From Calliphora vicina (lineage: Eukaryota; Arthropoda; Insecta; Diptera; Calliphoridae): 64,000 nt of DNA. The position numbers and the translations under genes are program-made. Below the pieces are notes generated by a model. That model did not search any database. It was not told the origin of the DNA and saw only the letters and a program-made list of their open reading frames with translations. Below are positions 48,901 through 58,823 of the stretch, piece by piece; position 1 is the first letter of the stretch, and every line of letters starts with the position of its first letter. The stretch is from NCBI RefSeq assembly GCF_958450345.1, contig NC_088780.1, positions 125,936,226-126,000,225 of the forward strand, given 5' to 3'.

Positions 48901-49190
48901 ATCCAGATATGTGAACAGTGGCATCAGAAATATTTGGTTTAAGCCAGGTTTCAGAAATGCCAAACAAATGAAATTTACCTCTCAAAATACTAGATAATTC
49001 ATCAAACTTTGTTGAATTATGCGAAGGACTAATGCTTTGACAATTCATGTGTGCAATTTTAAGTTGGTTAGGAAACGTACGCAGGTTATTATCCAGATAT
49101 GAACCACTACTAACAACGGGATCTAAATTAGTGTTATTAAAAGACATCAAAAATTTTAAATATAGTTGGGAACCAATAAAAGCTATTTGA
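45901..49190 (-). mobile_element. LINE (CR1/jockey-group non-LTR retrotransposon)
   Basis: The element reads leftward. Its single long ORF is at 49147-46340. The 3' UTR follows and ends in a simple repeat tail, (AAAATAAAAT)n-like, at about 45901-45935, just after AATGGCTTTTTATATTACTA. Such short-repeat tails are common in CR1/jockey-type LINEs. No ORF1 is visible upstream of the ATG and the 5' end is not defined (it could extend to about 49,500), so the copy may be 5'-truncated. It is inserted between EloA and CHMP7, in the orientation of CHMP7. Confidence 0.8.
46340..49147 (-). CDS. LINE ORF2: AP endonuclease and reverse transcriptase
   Basis: Uninterrupted 935-codon ORF from ATG at 49147. 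Residue numbers below count from the TTG codon just before it. The N-terminal apurinic-type endonuclease is at about 30-245: KIAHMNCQS, ISETWL (67), VGDFN (166-170) and SLIDFWL (210). The closing 'SDH' motif reads SYH (235-237), so the usual aspartate is tyrosine. The reverse transcriptase follows at about 490-760: LDLAKAF (motif A, Asp 582), SGVPQGSVLGPLLF (638-651) and LYADDVMLLF (671-680). A C-terminal region continues to the end. In the cell such a protein nicks target DNA and copies its RNA there. Codons and frame are intact, so insertion is fairly recent, but the endonuclease change may have disabled it. Confidence 0.9.
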   Translation of the reverse strand: MSFNNTNLDPVVSSGSYLDNNLRTFPNQLKIAHMNCQSISPSHNSTKFDELSSILRGKFHLFGISETWLKPNISDATVHISGYKLVRNDRLHNRGGGVCIYISNGFIYKTVWKISLYECESVFIEVRFGGVTTLFGVVYLPHGDIQEFENSHHELFSKYSNIIIVGDFNCNLFNISRAYLLRSMCLRCNLSVYHNSKPTHFSVAHGTSSLIDFWLTTDNSMIQFSNQIQCCSISYHSMIYAVFRLNVLCREEFVEYKDFNNINWDALISHILDFDSISFFRSNDVEFQGSIINSLVNSLYSFVPTIRRKVAVDDNVWLKSNCILLATSLRDLAYSSFRLNRTASSWRVYCKYRNKAKTVIRKEKRKYYCKLFSDLDSSGMWKTLKKCGISNNNGLECDFNVDDMNNYFTNIAVTTDNNIIDFSTYNNAIDSFSFRCINQDELFDAICKIKSTSVGTDSIPIRFIKSIYPHISDILIHHVNTILTTSKFPSIWKTARVVPIPKSRTIHSLDDLRPISILPALSKAVEHILKDQILFSVREFITPSQYAFRFGHNTTSLLLDMTDDIRQNFNNNTVSTLVSLDLAKAFNSINYSNMIRKLKDIFRFSTTACKLIFSYLTCRYQFVEVNGNSSNLLPLSSGVPQGSVLGPLLFILYINDLPICIDSNSCKSFLYADDVMLLFSGSKNDLNKHSSDINYTLNRFLLWSSENSLSINPSKTKALAFGSNGEDINISIAGSTVLFVDQLRCLGIYIDNRLTFANHIDNVSCKITYTLRKLYSASIYLPFQIRWRLAHSLLMSIILYGLEIVSGTFSYIITRLNRIVNMIVRYIFNLRRREHISDYVKRFLGCSFLNFIRYRNLLFFYKVIKCGLPALLCSKFSFIHSIRNPQILIPRIHLVIFEQSFLVRIARYWNYLPLELRVFSHSNNAFRLKLMALFS

Positions 49191-49507
49191 ATGAGAGAAA
49201 TACATTAATAAACAAGAAAATAAGATTATAAAATATATTAACATTATTTTCATTAATCACAAAAATAAGATAATTAATAAACAATTCAATAGAAATACTC
49301 AGCTATCAAAAGCATATAAATTGAGATCATAAAGAACAAAAAACTCATTGAACAAGATTTAACGAATAAAAAAGGATTTGAAAGTAGCCAAAATAGGGGC
49401 GAGATAAACGAAATTCAGAAATCAAAAAGTTAAATTAATTAATCAATTTGTTTTATTTATTTAAATCACAATAATCACAAAAACCAACAACTTTAAGACA
49501 TATTATC
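49191..49507. other. AT-rich DNA between the LINE ORF and a MITE
   Basis: A-rich on the plus strand with no coding sequence. It may be the LINE 5' UTR or host DNA; I could not find a target duplication to decide. Confidence 0.3.
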
Positions 49508-49632
49508 AGCACAATTATGAATAAAAAATTCCGCGGGAGTTTGTTCCCCGGGAGTTTTTTCTCATTGAAATTGAATAGGAAAAATGAGAAAAGGGAAAAA
49601 ACTCCCGCGGATATTTTATTCATAATTGGGCT
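49508..49632. mobile_element. 125-bp MITE beside the CHMP7 3' end
   Basis: AGCACAATTATGAATAAAAA, then CCGCGGGAGTTT, on the left pairs with AAACTCCCGCGG and TTTATTCATAATTGGGCT on the right. It also holds an inner TTTTTTCTCATT/AATGAGAAAA pair. It ends 44 bases past the CHMP7 stop codon and might lie within its 3' UTR. Confidence 0.8.
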
Positions 49633-49675
49633 GTATTTATTATTTTAATTTATAAAAACATTACATTAACAGTTT

Positions 49676-52600
49676 CTAAGAATCCAACACATTACCGCTA
49701 ATATTTTTTCCGGGAGAATTTTCCTCAACTTCTAAGCCATTTAGCATATCTAATAATTCGGAATCGGTGATTTCAACCTTCTGCGGCATACTAACACTGG
49801 TGTTATTATTCTCGGATGCGGGCTTAGTTGGTGTGTTTGTGGAGAACGATGATTCACCCATAATTTCCTTAAGTTCTTGTTCCAATTCATCTTCATCGGC
49901 CTGAGATGTCAAAGAATCATTGAAATTGGCATTAGATAAACTATCTTGGATTTCCCTATATGAATCCATAGTTTCGCGTACATCTGCCACAATTTCATCG
50001 ACATTATCGTATTTGAGATTAGAAACTTCAAGAGCATTCTGTAAAGCCTTCGAACCGAATTTGTAGGCATCCAATATAACACCATTTAGCTTGGCTTCGT
50101 GAACATTTGACAACAGAGTCTCAATGTTATGTAAAGCTAAACTGCGACGCTCTAAGAATATATTGATACGATTAAAGAATATGTAAAAATAATTGTGCTT
50201 CTTAAGTTTAAAAAATTACCATGATTTTGCTCCAATAAATGTTTTTTGCGTAAATAGGTTTTAGCCAATAGCCTTTTGTTTTCTTTAATATATTGCCGAG
50301 CCTTACTTTCGTTTTCCTTAATATCCAGCTCTATGTCTTCAATTTGTTTTAGTAAATTCGTTTTTGTTACATGTAAATTATGAATGGCATGATCGTTATC
50401 CGTAATATTTACATCACTGTCTTCTTTCGCTGCAATTGGAAATCAAATTTACCATTAAAATGGGAGTTTATTGGGGGAAGTATATATATAATGGCTACCG
50501 ATTCGAAACAGTTACAAGTTAACAGTAACTCTAATTTGGTAAGGGTATTTTAGCGTTAACGGTCGAGCTGAAAGGTAGTCAACCTTGGTATAAAGTGTAA
50601 GAGAGCTATATTCGGCTGTGCCGAATCTTATATACCCTTTATATTTTTAGGTATAAAATTTTTTTTTCCAAAGTTGTTCATTTAATTTTTTGTTAAATTT
50701 TTTTTTTGAATTGTTATTTAAAATTTTTTAGTTTTTTAATTTTTTTTTGGCGAAAAAAAACTTAGTAATCCAGATATAGGTCAAAAATCGAGGTTGTCCG
50801 GTTTTTTTCCTCATATCTCAGTCATTTGTGGACCGATTTTTGCTGATTTTAAATAGCAAACTTCTCGAAAGCATTTCTGACAGAATTATTGAAGATTTGG
50901 ATCCCGAAGATATCTGGGGTCTTCAGAAAATTGATTTCAACAGACAGTCTGACATGGCTGAATCGACTCCGCTATCTATAAGGATCCAGAATATATATAT
51001 ACTTTATAGGGTCGGAAATGAAAAATGTAGAAATTACAAACGGAATGACAAACTTATATATACCATTCTCTCGAAGGTGAAAAAAAATTGTTGGTGAATA
51101 AAATTTTTTTGGATGAAAAATGTTTGTTAAAAAAAATTGGTTGAAAAAAATGTTTTTGATGGATAAAATGTCGGTTTAAAAATATTTTACCCAATTTTGA
51201 CCCATTGTCGGTACTACCCAAAAACAACATAGATTAAAATTAATTTAATCTCCAATTTCGAGAATAGAATGAAGAAAAGTATCGTGTAAATCTCGTTTAA
51301 CTAAATATTTTAATATTTTGGTATAAATCATAATTTTAATAACAACTCAGGAAATGTGAATATAATGGTAAAAATTATAAAAATAAATAATAAACCGTTG
51401 CTGACTTGTTCCTTTGAGTATCAAACTCAGAAAATATTTATCTAATTTTTTCCCCATTAATAGCTTTTTTCACACTGATGATAGAATTAAAAATAAAAAC
51501 ATTTTTGCAAAAAAAAATTGTGTAATATCCTAAACCAAAAACATTAGTTTAATCTAGAGTTTAACAAAAAATGTAGATCATCTTTATCACAAAAACTAGC
51601 TTTTAGCTTTTTTTTGATTATATCTCAGCATTTGTGGGCTCATGTATATATGTAAGTTATATGGGGCCTTCAGAAAGGTGATTTCAACATATTGACGGAC
51701 ATTGCTATATTGATTACGGTATCTATAACGATCCAGAATATATATACAGTATTGGCCACCCCCTCAGTGAATTTTTTTCATATGGTATTTTTTTGTATAA
51801 AAACAAAGTTTTAAATATCTATTACATAATAGATATTTAAAACTTTTCATTTCTTAATATGTTTATTATTGATAAAGTTAACCTTTCTATAAAAGGTAAC
51901 TTAAAATCAAAAAATATTTTAAGGTAGCAAATGAAACGGACAAAACTAAAGCACCTCTTCAAGGATATGCTATAAAAATTTTTTAATTAATTGTTTGTTA
52001 CATCTCTTAGCATAGAAGATATTATGTTTTTATGGCGTTTTTCGATATTCCTTCCCAGGCTATTTTAACGGCATGAAATAAATCGTGAAAATTACGTGAA
52101 ATTCAGCAATTTTCACGATTTATTTTCATATTAACAATGTGCCACAATTTCTCAATAGGATTGAGATCGGGAGATTGACCAGGCCAATGAAGAACTTAAA
52201 TCTTATTGCTCTGTAGCCAAGTTTTACAAATTTTGGAGGTGTGCTTAGGATAATTATCCTGTTGAAAGCTCCCTATAAGTGGCATCTAATCACTGGCATA
52301 AAGCAACATTACATCTTTCAATACATAACGGTACATGAACCGATCCATAAGCCCATACATTTTATGATTTGGCCCAAATCCTTGTACAGGAAAGCAACCC
52401 CAGACGATTACATTGCCTCCTCCATGTTCAATTGTTCCTTTGCAATACTTAGGATTCAGTATTTCTCCTTTTGGTCTGCGTACACGCCTTATTCCAGCGG
52501 AACGTTTTGAGTTGTATTTGCATTCATCAGGGAACAGTACTGTCTTCCATTTTTGGACACTCCAGTCGATGTGGGCTTTGGCAAACTTCAGTCTAGCTTT

Positions 52601-54765
52601 CTTGTTCTTAGCTGATAGAAATGGTTTTTTTTGCTGGTCGTCAGCTGAATAATCGAGCTTCTACTATTCTTCTACAAATTGTACTTTCGCTAACGCATAA
52701 TCTTAAACTTGTTCTTACTTGACTAGCTGATGCTGTAGAATCTTTTTGTATTGCTCTTTTGATCAAGGAACATCATATCGTGTGGTTTTACGCGAACGAC
52801 CTTCAGAATGCACCGGTGATATGCGACCAGTCTTAAAAATTTTGAAAAGAGCCTGGAAATAACTGATCTTTTAATTGAATATTTTCTTACTCAATTCATG
52901 TAGTGATAAGTCCGTTTTCCAGTCTTCAATAACTTTAATTTTAAATTCACTGGAGTACTTGTTCCTTGTCATTGTTTTTTTTTCACAATAAACTGTATAA
53001 AACTTAAATTTTACACACTACGCCTTCCATTATTTTTATCTTTTGGAACTTTTAAGTGCATTCATTGTGATTCCCGATAACTCACATTGCAGTAGCGTGT
53101 CAAATTTTTAAACATCTTATAAGAAGGTGCTTTAGTTTTGTCCGTTGCGTTTTGAGTTTTTACATGATTTACCATTTTTATACCCTTCACCATGAGTGGC
53201 CGTCTGTCCGTCTGTGTGTTGAAATCAACTTTCTGAAGCCCCCAAATAACTTACATACACGAATGATACATCAATATCTCCGAAATTCTTCCGGCTCGGT
53301 TGCTATTTAAAATCGAGAAAATCGGTCCACAAATGGCTGAGATATAAGAAAGATATAAGAAAAAAAAACAGGACAACCTCGATTTTTGACCTATTTTTGA
53401 CCCATATCTGGATTACTAAATCATTAATATAGACAATATAGATATCTAATGATAGATATTTCAAAGACCTGTGCAACGACGTATATAAGACCATAGTAAG
53501 TTGGACCTAATGGGTCAAAATCGGAAAAAATATTTTTTAATCCGAATTTTTTTTTTCACCAAAATTTTTTTTTCACTAAATATTAAAAAAAAAAATTAAA
53601 AACTAAAAAAAAAATTTTTTTTTAAATTAAAAAAAAAAAATTTTTTAAATTAAAAAAAAAATTATAAAATTTAAAAAAAAATTTTAATTTTGTTTACCTA
53701 AAAATATTTAAAATTTTTATTTTAAAGTATAATTTGGTGAAGGGTATATAAGATTCGTCTAAATGAATGTTATATGAACATTAAAAATATTAGTTAATGA
53801 AATATATACAAAATACAACCCAAAAAAGCCGTTTATATCAAAAAATGTATGATTTTAAAAAAACCATTGAGGGCGTGCTTTAGTTATGGCCAATACTGTA
53901 TATTCTATTTATGGGTTCGCAAATGAAAATGAGGAGAAATTACAAACGGAATAACAAAGTTATAATACTCATTGTGACAGTTATAAAAATAAGTTTCCAA
54001 CTTACATGGTATCTTAACTAAATGTATTTGTAGATCATTGGTGTTTGACTTGTATTCCAAACCAATTTTTCTTTGGACATATGAGGTGTGCAGACAAATA
54101 CGCAAACATTCCTCAGAAATATTCAATGCAGTGCAAAGTTCTTGCTTCAGCACTTCATAGTGATGAAGCGTACCCAAGTAGGGAGGCTGCAACAACAGAT
54201 CCTGTAGTTCTGAACAAAATTTCTAAAAATAAATTAAATAAACTTTGTTTTCATTGTACTATTAACAACTCAGCCTTGCAAATCTTACCCTTATAACTTC
54301 CATATGTATAAACTGTATTAAGCCCAATTGTGCTGCGTCCGAAGCACCAAGTTTTAGCTTAATTTTATCAAATCCCCAAGACAATGGTTTCTTCACAAAG
54401 CTATTAACTGCCCAACCAGACCAGCTATTTTCCGGATCGTATTCATAGTCTTTGCGTAAACGTATAAGTTTTTGTCTCTGCATTTCATCCAATACATTAT
54501 CTAAGCAACATGGCACTCTTTGACCTTTGGTGAAATTGTACTGCAATTCCTGTTTACAGAAGTTGGCTTTACCTTTAAATAGACAATACTCTCGAATTGT
54601 GTCTTGCCAAAATTTCATTTTTGAGTCGTAATTTTCCGGATTGACACTACGGTCGCGGAATGGTGCCAATAATACTTGGACACGGGCATCATCTTGCCAG
54701 CAGTTTGGATAAGGATATGGTTCACATGACTTTGTATTTTTTGTAGGAGTTGTTTGAGTCGACAT
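49676..54765 (-). CDS. CHMP7: CHMP7, ESCRT-III subunit
   Basis: Four minus-strand exons: 54765-54289, 54222-54006, 50429-50220 and 50151-49676. Phases agree across all junctions, giving 459 aa (human CHMP7 is about 453). The N-terminal half (exons 1-2) has the CHMP7-specific winged-helix region: VNPENYDSKMKFWQDTIREY, SWSGWAVNSFVKKPLSWGFD, and in exon 2 YEVLKQELCTALNISEE. The Snf7-type helical domain is in exons 3-4, from NDHAIHNLHVTKTNLLKQIE to NALEVSNLKYDNVDEIVADV, followed by an acidic tail with ITDSELLDMLNGLEVEE, a probable MIM-type helix. CHMP7 recruits ESCRT-III to the reforming nuclear envelope, with the inner-membrane protein LEM2, and to other membranes. Intron 2 is 3.6 kb and mostly mobile DNA; introns 1 and 3 are 66-68 bases. 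ATG choice: the frame stays open upstream, but MSTQTTPTK is the last ATG before the conserved domain. A minus-strand AATAAA is at 49641-49636. Confidence 0.93.
50598..51080 (+). repeat. Mini-me-like repeat in CHMP7 intron 2
   Basis: It runs from AGCTATATTCGGCTGTGCCG through ATCTCAGTCATTTGTGGACC and TCTATAAGGATCCAGAAT to ACCATTCTCTCGAAGGTGA. It is close to the copy at 9113-9727, including a CTCGAAAGCATTTCTGACAG block. The 89-codon open frame inside is repeat sequence. Confidence 0.7.
51747..53898 (-). mobile_element. Tc1-like transposon, IR/DR type, with a nested repeat
   Basis: Ends CAGTATTGGCCA and TGGCCAATACTG lie next to TA on both sides (51745-51746; 53899-53900). Inner inverted copies of GGACAAAACTAAAGCACCT occur at about 51938 and 53125. 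The outer right end contains the related GGGCGTGCTTTAGTTATGGC (53872), so direct repeats sit inside the inverted repeats. The minus-strand transposase starts at ATG 52972 with MTRNKYSSEFKIKVIEDWKT and ends near 52150 with LHWPGQSPDLNPIEKLWH; stops and shifts between them disable it. A mini-me-like repeat was later inserted between the transposase start and the right end. Confidence 0.83.
53165..53760 (-). repeat. Mini-me-like repeat nested in the Tc1 element
   Basis: Read on the minus strand it begins with TATATACCCTTCACCAAATT and has the T-rich middle and the CTCAGCCATTTGTGGACCGA block. It ends TGGTGAAGGGTATAAAAAT at 53170. A GTCCGTCTGTGTGTTGA run gives the (GTCY)n tract. It lacks the core between that tract and the end, so it differs from the 9113 copy by a deletion. 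Confidence 0.75.
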
Positions 54766-55343
54766 GTTAAAAATGTTTGTATTTTTGTTCGTTGCTGCTT
54801 TTGTTAAAAATATTTTGTTTTTGTTTTGATTATTTCTGTGAGTAATATTAGAGATGACACAAATTTGATAGTTGTTAGCATTTCCAATGAAACCGAAGAG
54901 CGACAGGCGACACTGCGTATTAAGGCACATGTCTACACCTGATAAATTTTTGCCATGATATACTTCAAAATTGTTGATTTTTTTCATACAAACATTTGAA
55001 GACACCTACTAAAAAATTACAATCAGAGTCATCTGATTCGCGTACTTGATAATTTGTAATAATTTGTACAAATTATCACTGAAGTTACTGGATTCTGTTC
55101 GTTTACTTTTAAAAACTTGTAACGAGAGAGCAAGAGAGTGTTAAAAGTGACAGTTCATAGATAGAGAACATGATATTTTTTACTGTACATTTTTTGTCCA
55201 GTAAAAAATATCAACATAAAAATATGTTTAAAACATATGGTTTCAAATATAAACAAAACTAAAAAGTTGAAAATTAATAGGTACAATTTACAAGTTTGCA
55301 AAGTAAAGATGTAAAATAACACAATACAAACGTTTTGAATTTA

Positions 55344-55672
55344 TCTATATATATAAAAATGAAATGGTCCATGTATGTAATCTCATCACGTGAGAACGGC
55401 TGGAGTGATTTGGTTGATTTTTTTTTTATTAGATTCGAAATTTTCAGGAGATTGTAAAGAAAAAAAATTCAAAAATTCCGGGTAAAACTCGGAAATTCTT
55501 TTTTTTTTTGTGAGTCCAGTCAACTGTAATAAAAAAGTTCCCTAAAGTATGCAGTACAAATTTAGATATTTTATTTGCAAATAAATAGGAACATGCTGGT
55601 GTGAGTGGGTTGGAGAAACTTGAAGAATTAACATTAATAAATCTACCGGGCGAAGCCGGGGCGATCAACTAG
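55344..55672 (+). mobile_element. Short non-autonomous Helitron A
   Basis: It starts TCTATATATATAAAAATGAA, with GAGAACGGCTGGAGTGATTT soon after, and ends CCGGGCGAAGCCGGGGCGAT then CAACTAG. The GC-rich hairpin (CCGGGCGAAGCCGGGG) a few bases before CTAG is the classic Helitron 3' structure. It is 329 bp and non-coding. Confidence 0.85.
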
Positions 55673-56326
55673 TCTATATATATAAAAATGGATGTTTGTA
55701 TGTGGGTATGTATGTATGTATGTATGTTCCGAATGAACTCAAAAACGGATGGACCGATTTTAATGAAATTTTCAGGGAATCTTCAGAAGAGCTTATCGGG
55801 TAACACTGTAAAGTCAGATTTTTGATTTTTGGTCTGTGGGCGGAGGGGCGTGGCAAAATCCAATTTTTACAATTTACCGCTAATGCCATCTATATATATA
55901 AAAAACGGCGGGACCGATTTTGATGAAATTTTCAGGGTATCTTCAGAAAATCCCAGCGGTTAACACTATAAAGTCAGATTTTTGATATTCGGTCTGTAGG
56001 CGGAGGGGTGTGTAAAAATCAAATTTTTACATTATACCGCTAATGCCCTATATTTCATAAAAATGGATGTGTATATGTATGTTTCGTATGGACTCAAAAA
56101 TGGCTGGACCGATTTTGATGAAATTTTCACGGAATCTTCAGAAAAGCATGAATAAGAAATTTTCATACTCAATTGTTGAATTCATTGGAACCAGCCGAAA
56201 TGCCACTACATGTATTAACATTGAAGGTTGGATCACCGACTATGTCCGACACTTTATATTAAAATCGAGATGCGATATAAAACAGATGTTTTCTAAGGGC
56301 CAGCAACGCGGGCCGGGTTCAGCTAG
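55673..56326 (+). mobile_element. Non-autonomous Helitron B with three internal repeats
   Basis: It starts TCTATATATATAAAAATGGA directly after Helitron A's CTAG and ends CAACGCGGGCCGGGTTCAGC then TAG, followed by host T. Three ~180-bp units contain GACCGATTTTGATGAAATTT, GGTCTGTGGGCGGAGGGG and TACCGCTAATGCC; the third is truncated. The 88-codon open frame near 56067 is an accident of the repeat. Confidence 0.85.
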
Positions 56327-56464
56327 TTTATAATAAAATACAACTTATTTTTACAAATTGTTGTTCGCGTACTTTTTTTTTGTAATTTTCCAGATTGAGA
56401 GTAATTTATTTTTACTCTCTAAAATAAAGTTACTGGACATTTTTTACTGGAAAGTACGCGAACA

Positions 56465-57908
56465 CATCTTGTGACACCTTGGGCAACAAAATCGAGAAAA
56501 TTTTAGAGGCTTTTTAAACCACTACACAATTTTGAAGTATTGTGGTTCCAGTAGTAAAAATCTGGTACAAATTTTAAATTCTATGGAGAAGTTTTTTTTA
56601 AAATTTTTTTTCTAAAATTGTGAATTTGTTCAGATGTTTCTCCACATAATTTTTAATAACTAAAAATGGGTTAGTCCGATATTATTGAAGTAAATTTTAT
56701 ATATTACGTTTTAATCGGCTCAGTAGTTTCGGAGTTATAATAACAAATTGAAGCAAAAAATATATTTTTTCGTGAAAATAGCTAATTTTTGTGTTTTAAA
56801 AAACTCATGAATATCGAAAACGGCGGCACTTGTTCAGGTTTATTACTTTATAGCAACAAAATGAGATATCAAAGATAAAAATCGATTGATTCTTTTCGTA
56901 TTTATTCACAATTAAGTGAATTCGCTCATTTTCACAAAATTTAACTTTTTTATTTGATATACATTAAATTGAGTAGTTAATGTTCTTCTTTCGATTGATT
57001 GAATGTTGAAAACATTTTCCCCATGCTATGCACAAATTTTCACATATATATTGCGTTTTAATCGGCTCAGTAGTTTCGGAATTATAATAACAAATTGAAG
57101 CAAAAAATATTATTTATGTAAAAATCATGATACAATAATTGCAGAATCACTAGGGAGAGTTTTCAATATTTACCCCTATAACGTCAAACTTTGATTTTAA
57201 TTTTTTTTCATATTTTCTACTGAATGTACCAAGGCGAATCTATAAATTCGGTCTATGACTATCACTGTTCTTGTAGGGTTGTGTCTAGACGTTGTCATTT
57301 TTCGTCATTATCGCCCAAGTTCTGCAAATCGAATAATTAACAAATTGATGTTCTTCAAATCGAACTATTTTCAACATTGAAACAGGGGCCGAACTAACGC
57401 ATTTGTGATCGAATGAGCAATCGTATCGTAAATCTACTAAATTTCTTGCCCGATATCGAATATAAATATTAAATAAGAAAATTACAATTGATTTTACTGG
57501 ATATCAAATGCGGTAACTTGGCACCAAGTTTGTATACTTGAAAGTAAAACGTGTAAATAAGCACACCAAAATATGTGAAATCGTTTTAAACACGATAACG
57601 ATACTCGAATTCGCTTTATGGTACAGGAGATATGATCAAATTCGTTGTATATAGTTATACATTAATGAACTGGAACAAAGCACAAAAGTAAAATTATTTA
57701 AAGATATTCTAATTGAAAGTCAAATGTGATAGGTAAATACAACATTTATTATCGCATTACAAACAATTCCATTTTTTAATTTCTGTTTTTTCTATAAAGA
57801 TCAATTATTTCAAAATAAGAATCTTTTGTTTTGACACATGGATATAATAAATATAAATTTCAAATTTTGGTCCGCAGTGGGTTAAAATGTATATTATATA
57901 TAATATAA
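56465..57908. other. Repeat-derived DNA without a gene
   Basis: A ~63-bp direct repeat (ATCGGCTCAGTAGTTTCGG, then TAACAAATTGAAGCAAAAAA) occurs at 56701-56763 and again at about 57046-57110. A CAAGGCGAAT MITE end is at 57229. No coding sequence or RNA gene was recognised. Confidence 0.5.
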
Positions 57909-58080
57909 TTCATCTCAAGTGACACAAGTTTTGAAACCGATGTTATCCGATCGGGATGAATTGAATAGTAGTTTAGACACAATTTTTCAACAAGATCGGT
58001 CAAGAACTCTCTGTTTTTTCTCATTTCATCCCGATCGGAAGAAATCAAAAGGTTTCAAAAGTTGTGTCACTAAAGATGAA
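57909..58080. mobile_element. MITE upstream of the small SHIPPO gene
   Basis: TTCATCTCAAGTGACACAAG and the inner TCCGATCGGGATGAA on the left pair with TTCATCCCGATCGGA and GTTGTGTCACT on the right. The ~30-bp centre includes ACACAATTTTTCAACAAGAT, which also occurs in reverse in the Helitron-like repeats at about 19990. It ends some 345 bases before the gene's ATG. Confidence 0.7.
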
Positions 58081-58424
58081 AATCCCATATACATACATAT
58101 GTATTTTAAAAACCTATCCATTTTCAATTATATTGTTAAATATATAAAATTTTAAATATCCAAAATTTGAGAACTATGAAATGTTGTAAGTTAGATAAAA
58201 AATTGGTTAAGATCGGGAGTGCCCCTATACTAGCCTCATGTTTTTTAAGTTTTATGATTTTTTAATCCTTATAATTTAATTAATTGTAAATCCAATGTCT
58301 TATCACCCTGTACAAACCAGTCATTCAAATTAAAAAAAATCATTTTGTATCATTAAATTTGTTTGTTATTTATTAATTTATTTAAAAGAAAAATATTTAA
58401 TTTGCTATTGGTCTTCACAAAATT

Positions 58425-58823
58425 ATGGCTGATTCTCATGGTATTTAAACTTCACACCTGGTTTTAAAACTTACCTTTACCGGCGTAAATAAAGCTTAAA
58501 TATTTTTTAAAAAAATAGGTTCCGGTTTTTTTCTCTCAAATCATAACGCAAGTCGCTACTCTATTATTGTACCAGCCAGTGAAAAATTCCGATCACCCGG
58601 ACCTGCTTTGTATGGCGCAAGCAATATTTCCTTGGTCAAATCGTCTAGTCCGCAATACACCATTGGTTCGCGAATGAAGATTCGTATTCCAAATGTACCG
58701 GCGGCGAATGTATATGATCGCAGCCACTATAGACCGGGTAAAACAGCACCGTCATATTCGTTTGGTAGACGTTACTGCAATCGTTCGCCACCTTTAATTA
58801 TGGCAGATTACATAAAGCGTTAA
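58425..58823 (+). CDS. Small SHIPPO-repeat (ODF3/CIMAP-like) protein, 106 aa
   Basis: Two exons: 58425-58440 (MADSH plus one base) and 58519-58823, with a 78-base GT-AG intron. The protein has SPGPALYGASNIS, a YTIGSRMK block, and a C-terminal VYDRSHYRPGKTAPSYSFGR segment ending MADYIKR. PGP(A)xY repeats with a closing 'PG..(S/A)P.YSFG' block identify the SHIPPO/ODF3 family, proteins of the sperm tail and ciliary microtubules. Human ODF3 is about 254 aa, so this is a short member with one or two repeats. The first exon is a prediction: its donor (G/GTATTT) and phase match, and the neighbour at 62668 has the same very short first exon ending in phase 1. An AATAAA is at 58900. Testis expression would be expected but cannot be read from the sequence. 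Confidence 0.72.

Larger units (their letters stand above)
51605..53990 (+). repeat. Mini-me-like repeat split by a Tc1 element
   Basis: The left part (51605-51746) runs from ATATCTCAGCATTTGTGG to CGATCCAGAATATATA. The right part (53899-53990) runs from TATTCTATTTATGGGTTCGC through ACAAACGGAATAACAAA. Between them lies the 2.15-kb Tc1 element, inserted in the (TA)n part of the core. Confidence 0.7.
55057..56464 (+). repeat. GTTCG...CGAAC dispersed element, copy 1, split by two Helitrons
   Basis: The left part (55057-55343) contains AATTTGTACAAATTATCACT, CTGTTCGTTTACTTTTAAAA and GTTAAAAGTGACAGTTCATA. The right part (56327-56464) contains TTTATAATAAAATACAACTT and ends ACTGGAAAGTACGCGAACAC. The ends (GTTCGTTTACTTT; AAAGTACGCGAAC) form an imperfect inverted repeat. 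The same sequence is at 61091-62060. Two Helitrons occupy 55344-56326. Confidence 0.75.

Noticed and set aside
52241..52652. Plus-strand open frames in the Tc1 element
   Set aside because: Antisense of the decayed Tc1 transposase, which is recognisable on the minus strand from its N-terminal and DLNPIE motifs.
53580..53700. Long A/T blocks as a possible origin or matrix-attachment site
   Set aside because: They are the homopolymer-rich middle of the mini-me-like repeat, present in other copies too. Composition alone does not support a function.
54766..55005. Upstream in-frame extension of CHMP7 exon 1
   Set aside because: The frame is open, but the added residues are low-complexity and unrelated to CHMP7 N-termini. 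MSTQTTPTK at 54765 gives a protein of normal length.
56067..56333. 88-codon open frame
   Set aside because: It lies inside Helitron B's internal repeat and 3' end. No family resemblance.
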